A stretch of 64,000 bases of DNA from Parasedimentitalea denitrificans. Lineage in GTDB: Bacteria > Pseudomonadota > Alphaproteobacteria > Rhodobacterales > Rhodobacteraceae. The notes beneath the pieces are model-generated. The model worked only from the letters and a program-made list of their open reading frames with translations. It made no database searches and was not told the DNA's origin. The stretch spans positions 35,939 through 99,938 of the forward strand of contig NZ_QHLQ01000015.1 in NCBI RefSeq assembly GCF_011813015.1, in the 5' to 3' direction. A program made the position numbers and the translations under genes. Below, in pieces: positions 18,179 to 26,258 of this stretch (its first letter is position 1; each line of letters opens with the position of its first letter).

Positions 18179-18562
18179 ATGAGCTACTCACCCAAGGATT
18201 TTCTGGTTTGGGGCGAAATACCCGTTACTGATCTGGCCAAAGCTTGCGAATTTTACGGCACAGTCACAGGCGCTGATCTGAGCATTTGCGACGGTGGACC
18301 AAACCCAATTGCGATGTTCAAGCCCGCGGACGAGAAAACCGGCGTTGCCCTGCATCTTTATCCCGGCAAGCCAGCAATTGACGGCAGCGGTCCAACCCTT
18401 CACCTGTCGGCCCAAGGCACATTGGAAGAGGTGATGGTGCGCGTCGCAAATGCAGGTGGGGAAGTCACATCAGAAGCCATTGAGATTCCCCCAGGTCGGT
18501 TCTTCCATGCCAAGGATCCAGATGGCAATTCAGTTGGTTTCTTCTTTGGTCACGACCACTGA
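18179..18562 (+). CDS. VOC (glyoxalase/bleomycin-resistance) superfamily protein
   Basis: 127 residues with two beta-alpha-beta-beta-beta units: FLVWGEIPVTDLAKACEFYGTVTG at the start and FFHAKDPDGNSVGFFFGHDH at the end, where the final DPDGN and Glu/His positions are typical of metal-binding VOC proteins. AAAGGA lies about 10 bases upstream of the ATG. Substrate unknown; divergently transcribed from the class V aminotransferase. Confidence 0.85.
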   Translation: MSYSPKDFLVWGEIPVTDLAKACEFYGTVTGADLSICDGGPNPIAMFKPADEKTGVALHLYPGKPAIDGSGPTLHLSAQGTLEEVMVRVANAGGEVTSEAIEIPPGRFFHAKDPDGNSVGFFFGHDH

Positions 18563-18565
18563 ACA

Positions 18566-18598
18566 AAATTGGCCCCGCTATTAACGGGGCCAATTCTT
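18566..18598. terminator. Bidirectional terminator between VOC gene and acuI
   Basis: Perfect 11-bp inverted repeat AATTGGCCCCG / CGGGGCCAATT with a 7-base loop, flanked by A-rich sequence on the left and T-rich on the right, between convergent genes. Confidence 0.8.
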
Positions 18599-18618
18599 CA
18601 CTCGTTAACCGCGTAAAA

Positions 18619-19611
18619 TCAGTTATTTACGTCAACAACTACACGTCCCTTCACCTGACCATTTAGGATGTCCGCCCCTAACTGAGGTAGATCGCTCAAC
18701 GTAGCTGGCTGCACCATCGCCTCTAGCTTCTCCATCGGCAGATCTGACGCGATGCGTTTCCAAGCGCGCACACGGTTGTCGTACGGCTGCATGACGCTAT
18801 CGATGCCCAGCAGGTTCACACCCCGCAACAGGAACGGAATGACTGTGGCCGGCAACCCTGCCCCGCCAGCAAGCCCAACAGCCGAGACCGATGCGCCGTA
18901 TTTCATCTGCCCCAACACCCGCGCCAACATCGCGCCACCGACTGCATCCACACATCCCGCCCAGTTTTCGGATTCCAGCGGTCGCTTTACTGTCTCATTC
19001 AATTCGTCACGTGCAACGATCTGGGTCGCACCCAGAGACGTTAAATATTCAGAGGTCTCAGGTCGCCCTGTAACTCCTGCCACCTCATATCCAAGGTTGG
19101 CCAAAATCGCGGTTGCAACCGAACCCACACCACCAGCGGCACCGGTCACCAGAACTGGACCATGACTGTTCTGCAAGCCGTGGTCTTCCAACGCCATTAC
19201 TGCCAGCATCGCGGTAAAACCAGCCGTACCAACAGCCATCGCTTGACGAGTGTCCAACCCATCGGGCAGCGGCACCAGCCAGTCAGCTTTGACATTGGCC
19301 TTCTGCGAGTACCCGCCCCAATGGGCCTCACCCACGCGCCAGCCCGTCAATACCACCTTATCGCCCGCCTTGTAGCGATCGTCAGAACTGGTCTCGACGG
19401 TCCCGGCAAAATCAATTCCGGGCACATGAGGATACTTTCGAACCAACCCACCGCCAGGACCAATGCACAGGCCGTCTTTATAGTTCACCGTGGAATACTC
19501 CACAGCCACCGTCACTTCACCGTCGGGCAGTTGATCCAGACTGATCTGCTCTACTGCAGCTGACGTTTTACGACTTTCTTCGTCTCTATTTACAACCAAT
19601 GCATTGAACAT
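18619..19611 (-). CDS. acuI: Acryloyl-CoA reductase AcuI (MDR family)
   Basis: 330 residues, zinc-independent medium-chain dehydrogenase/reductase of the YhdH/AcuI group. Seen: VNYKDGLCIGPGG near the start and the NADPH-binding VLVTGAAGGVGSVA. AcuI reduces toxic acryloyl-CoA to propionyl-CoA, the step shared by DMSP cleavage and methylmercaptopropionate routes. It follows dmdA by 11 bases: AAGGAG, just after the dmdA stop, is placed six bases before the ATG at 19611, so I chose that start rather than an upstream TTG or similar. Same operon as dmdA. Confidence 0.93.
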   Translation of the reverse strand: MFNALVVNRDEESRKTSAAVEQISLDQLPDGEVTVAVEYSTVNYKDGLCIGPGGGLVRKYPHVPGIDFAGTVETSSDDRYKAGDKVVLTGWRVGEAHWGGYSQKANVKADWLVPLPDGLDTRQAMAVGTAGFTAMLAVMALEDHGLQNSHGPVLVTGAAGGVGSVATAILANLGYEVAGVTGRPETSEYLTSLGATQIVARDELNETVKRPLESENWAGCVDAVGGAMLARVLGQMKYGASVSAVGLAGGAGLPATVIPFLLRGVNLLGIDSVMQPYDNRVRAWKRIASDLPMEKLEAMVQPATLSDLPQLGADILNGQVKGRVVVDVNN

Positions 19612-19622
19612 AGTTCTCTCCT

Positions 19623-20726
19623 TCAAATCCAAAACTTGTCGCGAACCGTCGCCGTGCGCATGCCGTCAGGCGTTTCCACTTCAAGCTTACTACCTGCGTC
19701 CCAGTGGGTCATACGAACCATGCCAATTGCCACATTCATCCGGAAATCAGGCGACCAAGCAGCTGAAGACACCCGCCCGACGCGCTTACCTGACGCGTAA
19801 AGTGGCCAATAGTCGGTACAGGCCGGTACAGGATCCCCACTGATAGAAAGTGGTCTAATCTGTTGAACCGGCCCCTCTTTTGCCACCCGCAACAACGCAT
19901 CGCGGCCAATACAGCCAATCGCTGAATGAGTATCACAAAACCTGCCCAACCCACATTCGTGCGGTGTATTGTCGTCAGTCATGTCGTTTCCAAAGCTCAG
20001 CAAACCGCCTTCGATCCGTTCAATCAGATTAGGGCACCCTGCCCGCACTTCCAGATCCACACCGGCCTCAAACAGCTTAATCCAAAGCGGCATGCCGATT
20101 TCGCCATCTTCGACATAAATTTCAAAACCGCCCTGCTTTGAGTAGCCAGAGCGAGCAATGACCAGATCGCGCCCCTGGAACTGAAATACGCCAAATCGGA
20201 AGAAACGGATATCGCGGATACTGCTGCCAAACACCCGCTCCATCAGCGTCTCAGCCTTTGGGCCTTGGATTGCCAGTGGCGACACGTCCGGCTCATCCAC
20301 CAGAACGTCCAAGCGCCAGCCATTGGCGATGCCTTTGACCCAATACAGTAAATCGCTATCCGCTATAGAGATCCACCATCGGTCTTCTGCCAGTTTCACT
20401 GCAACTGGATCATTCAGCATGCCACCCGTTTCATCGACGATTGGAACATAATAGCACTGCCCGGGCTGCATACCCCGCAAATCGCGTGGCGTCAGCATCT
20501 GCATCAGCCGCCCGGCATCCGGACCACGCAGCTCTACCTGACGTTCGCAGGACACGTCCCAGACCTGTACGTGTTTCTTCAGATGATGGTAATCCGCTTC
20601 AACACTCTCAAACACGGTTGGAAGCAACATGTGATTGTAAACAGTGTAAGCTTTTACATCGGCTGCTTCGACTCCTTCGGAAAAAGGGGTTCTACGCAAA
20701 CGCCGCGACGGTGAAATCAATGCCAT
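19623..20726 (-). CDS. dmdA: DMSP demethylase DmdA
   Basis: 367 residues of the glycine-cleavage T-protein fold. DmdA transfers a methyl group from dimethylsulfoniopropionate to tetrahydrofolate, giving methylmercaptopropionate. Seen: SPSRRLRRTPFSEGV, KAYTVYNHMLLP, WDVSCERQVELRGPDA and YSKQGGFEIYVE, which match roseobacter DmdA closely and differ from GcvT. The start at 20726 (MALISPSRR) is where homologues begin; an upstream in-frame start would add 22 residues of unusual sequence. Operon with acuI; divergent from the GntR regulator gene with a likely operator between. Confidence 0.95.
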   Translation of the reverse strand: MALISPSRRLRRTPFSEGVEAADVKAYTVYNHMLLPTVFESVEADYHHLKKHVQVWDVSCERQVELRGPDAGRLMQMLTPRDLRGMQPGQCYYVPIVDETGGMLNDPVAVKLAEDRWWISIADSDLLYWVKGIANGWRLDVLVDEPDVSPLAIQGPKAETLMERVFGSSIRDIRFFRFGVFQFQGRDLVIARSGYSKQGGFEIYVEDGEIGMPLWIKLFEAGVDLEVRAGCPNLIERIEGGLLSFGNDMTDDNTPHECGLGRFCDTHSAIGCIGRDALLRVAKEGPVQQIRPLSISGDPVPACTDYWPLYASGKRVGRVSSAAWSPDFRMNVAIGMVRMTHWDAGSKLEVETPDGMRTATVRDKFWI

Positions 20727-20807
20727 TGCTATCTCTCTGACTTGCTCAGCGACTACATTTTGAAGGAAACACGTCAGAATCCCTCGACTCAACTCTTGCT
20801 TTTTTAG

Positions 20808-20831
20808 TGTCAGACTTTTAAATGTCAGACA
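20808..20831. promoter_or_regulatory. Probable GntR operator pair between dmdA and its regulator
   Basis: Two copies of TGTCAGAC at 20808-20815 and 20823-20830, 15 bp apart. The second extends to the odd palindrome TGTCAGACA. Each has the GT-N3-AC core characteristic of FadR-subfamily GntR operators. The location is 80 bp upstream of dmdA and 50 bp upstream of the GntR gene. Confidence 0.55.
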
Positions 20832-20880
20832 ATAAAAATATTAAAAGCACTAGTTCGCACCACAGACACGAGACAACGAC

Positions 20881-21645
20881 GTGAAGATTGACCCAAACAG
20901 CTCCGCCAACCTTTCGGCTCAAATCGCCAAGGCGATCAGGGATTCGATTGTTGCCGGCGATCTGATCATCAACGAACGATTGCCCTCAGAGGCAGAGTTG
21001 GCTGACTACTTCCAAGTCTCACGGCCGACGGTTCGCGAAGCTTTGAAAAGATTGGCGGCTCAATCTCTGATCCGAACACAGCGCGGCGCGACGGGCGGTG
21101 CATTCGTGAATCGGCTCAGCTTTCAAGAGGCCTATGCTGATCACGTAACAACCTCGACTCTGTTGCTTTCTATGAATGAGGTTAGCTTCGATACCGCTTG
21201 CGAGGCTCGGTACGCCTTGGAACGCTCCTGTGCACCACTGTCTGCGGAACGCCGCACGGCTGATCAATTGGCCACCATGCGCACAGAAATATTCCGGCAA
21301 AGCCAACCCAGCCTTACCGATGAGGCCTATTGTGCCTCTGACGTCGCATTCCACAGAGCGCTCGTTGATGGGGCTGCCAATCCTGTTTTATCCTACCAGC
21401 TGGCAGGCGCCATAGAGGCGATGCAGCCTTTGATGAACATGATCACTTTCACCATGCGGTCACGAGAGATTATGGTTTGCCTGCACAGCAGTATTACAGA
21501 TGCGATCGAAAGTGGTGATGGGGATGCTGCGGTGGAATGCCTGCACAATCTGGAAGCTGAAACACGCAAAATTGCGGCTGATGCATTCGCGGCTCGCTCC
21601 GCAGCAAGACAGAGATCCGCCACCATCACGAAAATAACCGGTTGA
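20881..21645 (+). CDS. GntR/FadR-family regulator, divergent from dmdA-acuI
   Basis: 254 residues: winged-helix domain (residues 8-75; LPSEAELADYFQVSRPTVREALKRLAAQ) and an all-helical FCD ligand domain (about 95-235; EARYALERSCAPL, then DVAFHRALVDGAANPVL with likely metal-binding Asp and His). It starts at GTG. Head-to-head placement with dmdA-acuI and the repeated TGTCAGAC between them indicate that it controls this operon, probably derepressed by a DMSP-derived metabolite such as acrylate or a CoA thioester. A similar GntR gene neighbours dmdA in Ruegeria. Confidence 0.9.
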   Translation: MKIDPNSSANLSAQIAKAIRDSIVAGDLIINERLPSEAELADYFQVSRPTVREALKRLAAQSLIRTQRGATGGAFVNRLSFQEAYADHVTTSTLLLSMNEVSFDTACEARYALERSCAPLSAERRTADQLATMRTEIFRQSQPSLTDEAYCASDVAFHRALVDGAANPVLSYQLAGAIEAMQPLMNMITFTMRSREIMVCLHSSITDAIESGDGDAAVECLHNLEAETRKIAADAFAARSAARQRSATITKITG

Positions 21646-21704
21646 TCTGTTGTAGACTTCGGTCAGGAATAATAATCCACCCGTCTCTTTTTTCGAATTG
21701 GGTC

Positions 21705-21733
21705 TTCAACTTCACATCTTCCGGCTCTATATT
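21705..21733 (+). promoter_or_regulatory. Likely sigma-70-type promoter of the tmRNA gene
   Basis: TTCAAC (21705-21710), 17-base spacer, TATATT (21728-21733), just upstream of the acceptor piece of the tmRNA. Confidence 0.5.
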
Positions 21734-21740
21734 ACAGTTG

Positions 21741-22055
21741 TTCCCTCGGGGACTATGGACATAAATGCGCTCGTAATAAGCGGATCGGACCCGGGGGCGG
21801 TACCCGGCGTCTCCACCAAACATCCTTCATTTGGGGATCATGGGGACGAAATAGGATCGACGAACGTCTAAAGGGGTTAGCTTTGTCTCGGCTGTCTGCC
21901 ACCGTTACCGGCGAAAACTGTACAATTGCAAATGACAATCGTGCTCCGGCAATGGCAGTTGCAGCGTAAGCTGTAAATGTCGCCGAAACTAACTCCTTAG
22001 GTTTAGCGACCTAAGGCGGGGTTCGCAGGTACCTGGCAACAGAAACCTGCACTAC
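21741..22055 (+). ncRNA. ssrA: Two-piece (circularly permuted) transfer-messenger RNA
   Basis: tmRNA rescues stalled ribosomes and adds a degradation tag. The gene is permuted, as in alphaproteobacteria. First comes the acceptor piece, ending CGTCTCC-ACCA at 21818 with the T-arm stem CCGGG/CCCGG. After a 23-base spacer, the coding piece begins GGGGACG at 21842, which pairs with CGTCTCC to form the acceptor stem, followed by the conserved GGATCGACG. The tag frame at 21928-21969 reads ANDNRAPAMAVAA then TAA, ending in the usual hydrophobic Ala-Ala. An 8-bp inverted repeat at 21995-22016 and a 6-bp one at 22025-22050 probably belong to the downstream structure. The outer ends are approximate. 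Confidence 0.93.
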
Positions 22056-22209
22056 CTCCCCCCCTAATTAGCTCGCTCTTGGCGCCTTCGGCATATCGCG
22101 GAACAAGCAGAAAAATCCGGACGTCGCGTCACTTGATAATGGCCCGCAAAAGTTCATCGAATTTTGACGGTCACCGGCCACAAAAGTACTTATCTAAGAA
22201 AGTACTCAC

Positions 22210-22641
22210 ATGACTAAAATTGAAATTCTGCAAAGCTGGTATGACGAGGTTTGGAGCAAGGGAAATCTCAACGTCATCGACCATTTGCTTGTCCCGGATA
22301 TCACGGCCAACGGTGTGCTCACCTCGATTGGACTGACACGAGAAGAGTTCCGCGATCTTGTGGTTGCAGTTCGCGGCCTCTTGCAATCGATCGATGTGAC
22401 CCTGAAGCAAACTGTTGAACAGGGCGATTGGTTGGCAGCCTTGACCGAGATTAACGCAAAAAGAGATGACAACGGTGAGCCGGTTTCGATTTCAAGCCAG
22501 GTTATGGTGCGATTTGAAGGAACCAGATTGGCAGAAACCCACTATCAATTCGACTTTTTCACTATGTTTGAACAGCTTGGACAACTGCCAACAGATTCAC
22601 TGCCGATTTGTTTGACGGGCCAGCGTCTCGTTTGGAAGTAA
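22210..22641 (+). CDS. SnoaL/NTF2-like protein (ester-cyclase type)
   Basis: 143 residues with an alpha+beta barrel pattern: IEILQSWYDEVWSKGNLNVIDHLLVPDITANG at the N-terminus, VVAVRGLLQSIDVTLKQTVEQGDWLAALTEI in the middle, and FDFFTMFEQLGQLP at the end. Proteins of this superfamily are small enzymes or binding proteins; no substrate can be named. It stands alone downstream of the tmRNA gene. Confidence 0.8.
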   Translation: MTKIEILQSWYDEVWSKGNLNVIDHLLVPDITANGVLTSIGLTREEFRDLVVAVRGLLQSIDVTLKQTVEQGDWLAALTEINAKRDDNGEPVSISSQVMVRFEGTRLAETHYQFDFFTMFEQLGQLPTDSLPICLTGQRLVWK

Positions 22642-22765
22642 TGACCGGAGCTTGACAGGCCCGTTGAAAAAGCGTTGTGTCACCGCCATGGGGTTTTCGC
22701 GACCGCCCCGTGAGGCTTAGGCCCAAGGTTCGCATCCATTGCTCCGTTTACGGAAAGGATGCCCC

Positions 22766-23575
22766 ATGGCTACTGCATACTCGGAAATTTCACCCACCCA
22801 ATTGATGCGCCTAATCGGCACACCAGAGGCTCCGGTTTTGATTGATGTCCTCAGTGATGACGACTTCACCCTAGACCCAAGACTGATCCCGTCGGCCCGA
22901 CGTCACCACCCAGATCAAATCCTGCATTTGTTACCCGAGTTGGCCGGGCGTCGTGTTGTTGTAATTTGCCAGAAGGGCAAGAAACTCTCGCATGGGGCTG
23001 CAGCGTTATTGCGCAACCATGGCATCGCGGCAGAGGTTCTTGCTGGTGGCAACTGGGCCTGGCGCGATGCCGGGCTACCGCTGGTGCCTGTGGCCAGCCT
23101 GCCCCAGCCGCACAGCGGTGGCCTTTGGGTCACCCGCCACCGACCCAAGATCGACCGTATCGCCTGCCCCTGGCTGATCCGCCGCTTTGTCGACCCCAAG
23201 GCCCAATTCCTGTTTGTTCCACCAGCAGAAGTCACCGCGGTGGCAGAGAAATTCAACGCGACACCGTTTGACATTGAAAACACGTTTTGGAGCCATCGTG
23301 GTCCGTCGTGCAGTTTTGACGTGATGATGACAGAGTTTGGCCTAACCACACCTGCCCTATCCCGTCTTGCCGCCGTCATTCGTGCCGCCGACACCAACAA
23401 GCCGGAACTGGCCCCTCAGGCGGCTGGGTTGCTTGCCCTGTCGGTAGGCCTGTCACGGCAATACAAGAATGACATCGACCAGCTTGAGGCAGCAATGCCC
23501 CTGTATGACGCGTTTTATCGTTGGGCGCGCGATGCGCATGACGAGGGACATGACTGGCCAGCGGTGAAAAACTAA
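22766..23575 (+). CDS. chrB: Chromate resistance protein: rhodanese domain fused to ChrB C-terminal domain
   Basis: 269 residues. N-terminal rhodanese-like domain (about 10-105), with a cysteine in the active loop (VVICQKGKKLSHG). The C-terminal ChrB-type domain (about 120-265) begins RPKIDRIACPWLIRRFVDP. The N-terminal half of classical ChrB is replaced by rhodanese, so it is probably not the DNA-binding regulator but a cytoplasmic helper. It is coupled to chrA: the stop and the next start overlap as TAATG. The start was set at the ATG at 22766 after GGAAAGGATG, since homologous sequence begins there. Confidence 0.85.
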   Translation: MATAYSEISPTQLMRLIGTPEAPVLIDVLSDDDFTLDPRLIPSARRHHPDQILHLLPELAGRRVVVICQKGKKLSHGAAALLRNHGIAAEVLAGGNWAWRDAGLPLVPVASLPQPHSGGLWVTRHRPKIDRIACPWLIRRFVDPKAQFLFVPPAEVTAVAEKFNATPFDIENTFWSHRGPSCSFDVMMTEFGLTTPALSRLAAVIRAADTNKPELAPQAAGLLALSVGLSRQYKNDIDQLEAAMPLYDAFYRWARDAHDEGHDWPAVKN

Positions 23576-24840
23576 TGCGCCCTTCGATGAGTGAAATGGT
23601 CCGCGTCTTTGGACGCATCGGCCTGCTGAGCTTTGGTGGGCCAGCGGCACAAATTGCGGTGATGCATCGCGAATTGGTTGAGGATCGCCCCTGGCTGAGC
23701 GAGCCTGGTTTCCTGCGCGCGCTGTCGTTTTGCATGCTGCTGCCCGGCCCCGAGGCAATGCAGCTTGCCACCTATGCGGGGTGGCGGTTGCGAGGCATCC
23801 CTGGCGGGCTATTGGCGGGGCTGTTATTTGTCATACCCGGCGCTCTGATCATCAGCATTCTGGTTGGGTTTTACGCTGTCTATGGTGAACTTGAGCTTGT
23901 TCAGGCAGGCTTTCTTGGCATCAAAGCCTCGGTGGTAATCATAGTTCTTCTGGCGTTGCGTAAACTAGCTCGCAAGGCGCTGCACGGCATCAGTGCATGG
24001 GTGCTAGCGGGCCTAGGGTTTGTTGGTCTGTTTGCCTTGAACCTGCCGTTTCCACTGATCGTGCTTGGGGCCGGTCTTTATGGATTGCTGCGCGGCGGCG
24101 CGGGCGCTGAACCCGAAGGGACGCCCAAGCAGCTGAATGTTTCTTTTGCGGGACGGCAGATTCTGACCTGGGGCGGGCTTTGGATGCTGCCATTGATCGC
24201 CCTTAGCCTGTCAGGCGCAACGTTTCTGGCCAATATCGGGTGGTTCTTTGCTAAACTGGCTGTCGTTACATTTGGCGGCGCCTATGCCGTCCTGGCCTAC
24301 ATGACCCAAACCGTGGTTGAGAATTATCACTGGATCTCGACCGAACAAATGATTGACGCCCTCGGCTTGGCCGAAACGACACCCGGCCCGCTGATCCTGG
24401 TCACCCAATTTGTCGCCATGTTGGCCGGCTTACAGGCCCAAGGCCCCGCGCTTGGGCTTGCGGCTGGGCTGGTTGCGCTCTGGGCCACCTTCATGCCCTG
24501 CTTTCTTTGGATCTTTCTAGCAGCCCCATATGTCGAGCAAATATCCTCACACCCTCGGTTAGGTGCAGCGTTGAAGGCCATCACCGCTTCGGTTGTTGGG
24601 GTTATCCTGAACCTGTCGGTCTGGTTCGCGATGCATGTGCTGTTCACAAAGGTCGAGCGTGTTGACCACCAATTGCTATCGATTGCTGTCCCTGTCAGGG
24701 CCAGCCTAGACCCTGTGGCACTCGGTTTGGTTTGCCTCGCCGCGGTCGCAACCCAGATTACCCGCGGTAGCATGATGCTGACCCTGTTCCTAATGGCACT
24801 GGCTGGAATCGGCACGACCTTACTGCCGGGTGTTGGATAA
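23575..24840 (+). CDS. chrA: Chromate efflux transporter ChrA
   Basis: 421 residues, bidomain (long-chain) CHR family transporter exporting chromate across the inner membrane. The two homologous halves each show the CHR signature: FGRIGLLSFGGPAAQIAVMHRELV near residue 12 and FAKLAVVTFGGAYAVLAYMTQ near 225. They are followed by the PGPEAMQLA and TPGPLILVTQF motifs. About ten membrane segments. Operon with the rhodanese-ChrB gene, followed by a strong terminator. Confidence 0.95.
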   Translation: MRPSMSEMVRVFGRIGLLSFGGPAAQIAVMHRELVEDRPWLSEPGFLRALSFCMLLPGPEAMQLATYAGWRLRGIPGGLLAGLLFVIPGALIISILVGFYAVYGELELVQAGFLGIKASVVIIVLLALRKLARKALHGISAWVLAGLGFVGLFALNLPFPLIVLGAGLYGLLRGGAGAEPEGTPKQLNVSFAGRQILTWGGLWMLPLIALSLSGATFLANIGWFFAKLAVVTFGGAYAVLAYMTQTVVENYHWISTEQMIDALGLAETTPGPLILVTQFVAMLAGLQAQGPALGLAAGLVALWATFMPCFLWIFLAAPYVEQISSHPRLGAALKAITASVVGVILNLSVWFAMHVLFTKVERVDHQLLSIAVPVRASLDPVALGLVCLAAVATQITRGSMMLTLFLMALAGIGTTLLPGVG

Positions 24841-24854
24841 GTCGTCGACTAATC

Positions 24855-24915
24855 AAAGAGCAATGCAGCATAGAGCCCGAAGGATAATCACAAATTCTAT
24901 GCTGCTGCTCTTTTG
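24855..24915 (+). terminator. Terminator after chrA
   Basis: Long stem: 24856-24874 pairs with 24896-24912 over 17 bp with a two-base bulge, followed by TTTTG. Confidence 0.85.
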
Positions 24916-24965
24916 TTTCTGACCGAATCCCCTATGATTAAGGCAAGGGCTAAAAGGGTGATGAT

Positions 24966-25430
24966 ATGTCCCGCGACATCGACTACGGAAATCTTATGCA
25001 TACAGCCATGCGCGGTCTGATCCGGACCGTGCTGTTGGATATTGCCGATAAGGGGCTTCCTGGAAATCACCATTTTTTCATTACCTTCGATACCGACCAC
25101 CCCGACGCTGAATTGGCCGATTGGTTGTCTGACCGTTACCCCGGTGAGATGACGGTAGTGATGCAGCATTGGTTTGATAACCTTGAGGTTGGCGACGACG
25201 GCTTTGCCATTACGCTAAACTTTGGCGATGCACCCGAGCCGCTTTATATCCCTTATGATGCGATCAAGACCTTTGTTGATCCATCGGTGGAATTTGGTCT
25301 GCGTTTCGAATCCGCTGAAGAAGAAGCGGATGAGGAATCAGCCGCAGTGGTGGATGAACTGATCAGCGAAACTCAGGAAGATGCAAAGCCGGACGCGGAT
25401 GTCGTGTCATTGGATAGCTTCCGCAAATAG
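24966..25430 (+). CDS. sspB: SspB-family adaptor of ClpXP protease
   Basis: 154 residues, alphaproteobacterial SspB. The folded domain (about 1-115, including LPGNHHFFITFDTDHPDAEL and VMQHWFDNLEV) binds ssrA-type tags. An acidic linker (ESAEEEADEESAAVVDE) leads to the C-terminal ClpX-docking motif VVSLDSFRK. It delivers tmRNA-tagged proteins to ClpXP. The tmRNA gene itself lies 3 kb upstream. Confidence 0.92.
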   Translation: MSRDIDYGNLMHTAMRGLIRTVLLDIADKGLPGNHHFFITFDTDHPDAELADWLSDRYPGEMTVVMQHWFDNLEVGDDGFAITLNFGDAPEPLYIPYDAIKTFVDPSVEFGLRFESAEEEADEESAAVVDELISETQEDAKPDADVVSLDSFRK

Positions 25431-25489
25431 AATTCAGTCGCAGAACTATTTCTCTATTTCAGAATCGCACCAAATACGCCGAATCGGCG

Positions 25490-26056
25490 TTACTGGCGCG
25501 CCAAGAATGTCGAAATAAATCTGGTTGGGATGCCATTTCGGTGCGAGTTGAATTCCAGCTGCAGCCCACCGTCTACCAACGTGCGATCATATTGCTGCAT
25601 CTCGTAGTCACCGTTCGGGGCCACAAACAATGAGAATACCGTTAGTGTGTCGCCTGTGATCCGGCTCCAAACATAGGGCTCCCCCTTCATCGGATCCAAT
25701 TGCTCAGTGTGCCCAAAAACGTTGCGCTTCATTGCTGCCGCATACACCCCGTCACGGCCCGAAGGCTGAAACTCAATCTCATATGACTTTGCCTTGCGCC
25801 GGCCGTCACTCTTTTGGGTGGTCGACGTCCACTTCACGCGGTAGCCATCACTGGTTTCGCCAATGACAACGCTCATGTCTCGAGGTGAGATTTCCCCGGA
25901 ACGTGTCTCTACATCCGCGCTCCCGGAATACTCGCCCACAAATCGCGAAATATCGGCCAGTGCAGCTTGCCCTGACATGACAACTGCCGCTGCCATGGCG
26001 AAAACACCCAGCAGCTTTCTGCGGGAAAACGAGTTCGGATTGCAGAGTTTGTCCAC
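25490..26056 (-). CDS. Exported hypothetical protein with twin-arginine signal
   Basis: 188 residues. The N-terminus SFSRRKLLGVFAMAAAVVMSG fits a Tat signal (RR followed by a hydrophobic stretch, then AALA). The mature part looks beta-rich (FVGEYSGSADVETRSGEI, MQQYDRTLVDGGLQLEFNS) and has no known catalytic motif. Single gene with a 200-bp gap to the divergent fumC. Not recognised by function. Confidence 0.8.
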   Translation of the reverse strand: MDKLCNPNSFSRRKLLGVFAMAAAVVMSGQAALADISRFVGEYSGSADVETRSGEISPRDMSVVIGETSDGYRVKWTSTTQKSDGRRKAKSYEIEFQPSGRDGVYAAAMKRNVFGHTEQLDPMKGEPYVWSRITGDTLTVFSLFVAPNGDYEMQQYDRTLVDGGLQLEFNSHRNGIPTRFISTFLARQ

Positions 26057-26258
26057 GGGACCTCCTTAGGGCGAGATGCTGCTAGCTCTGCCACTGTAAC
26101 CTTCCACAGCCGACAAACAATGCCTTAGCGAAAAATTGAACGGCCCTGCCCTCTATACCTTGGGTCACGATCGTCTATGCTGCGCGCAACTGGCCAATTG
26201 CACCTATCACACGCACAGGCTAAACGGCATACAATCGCATACCTGACGGAGTAAACGG

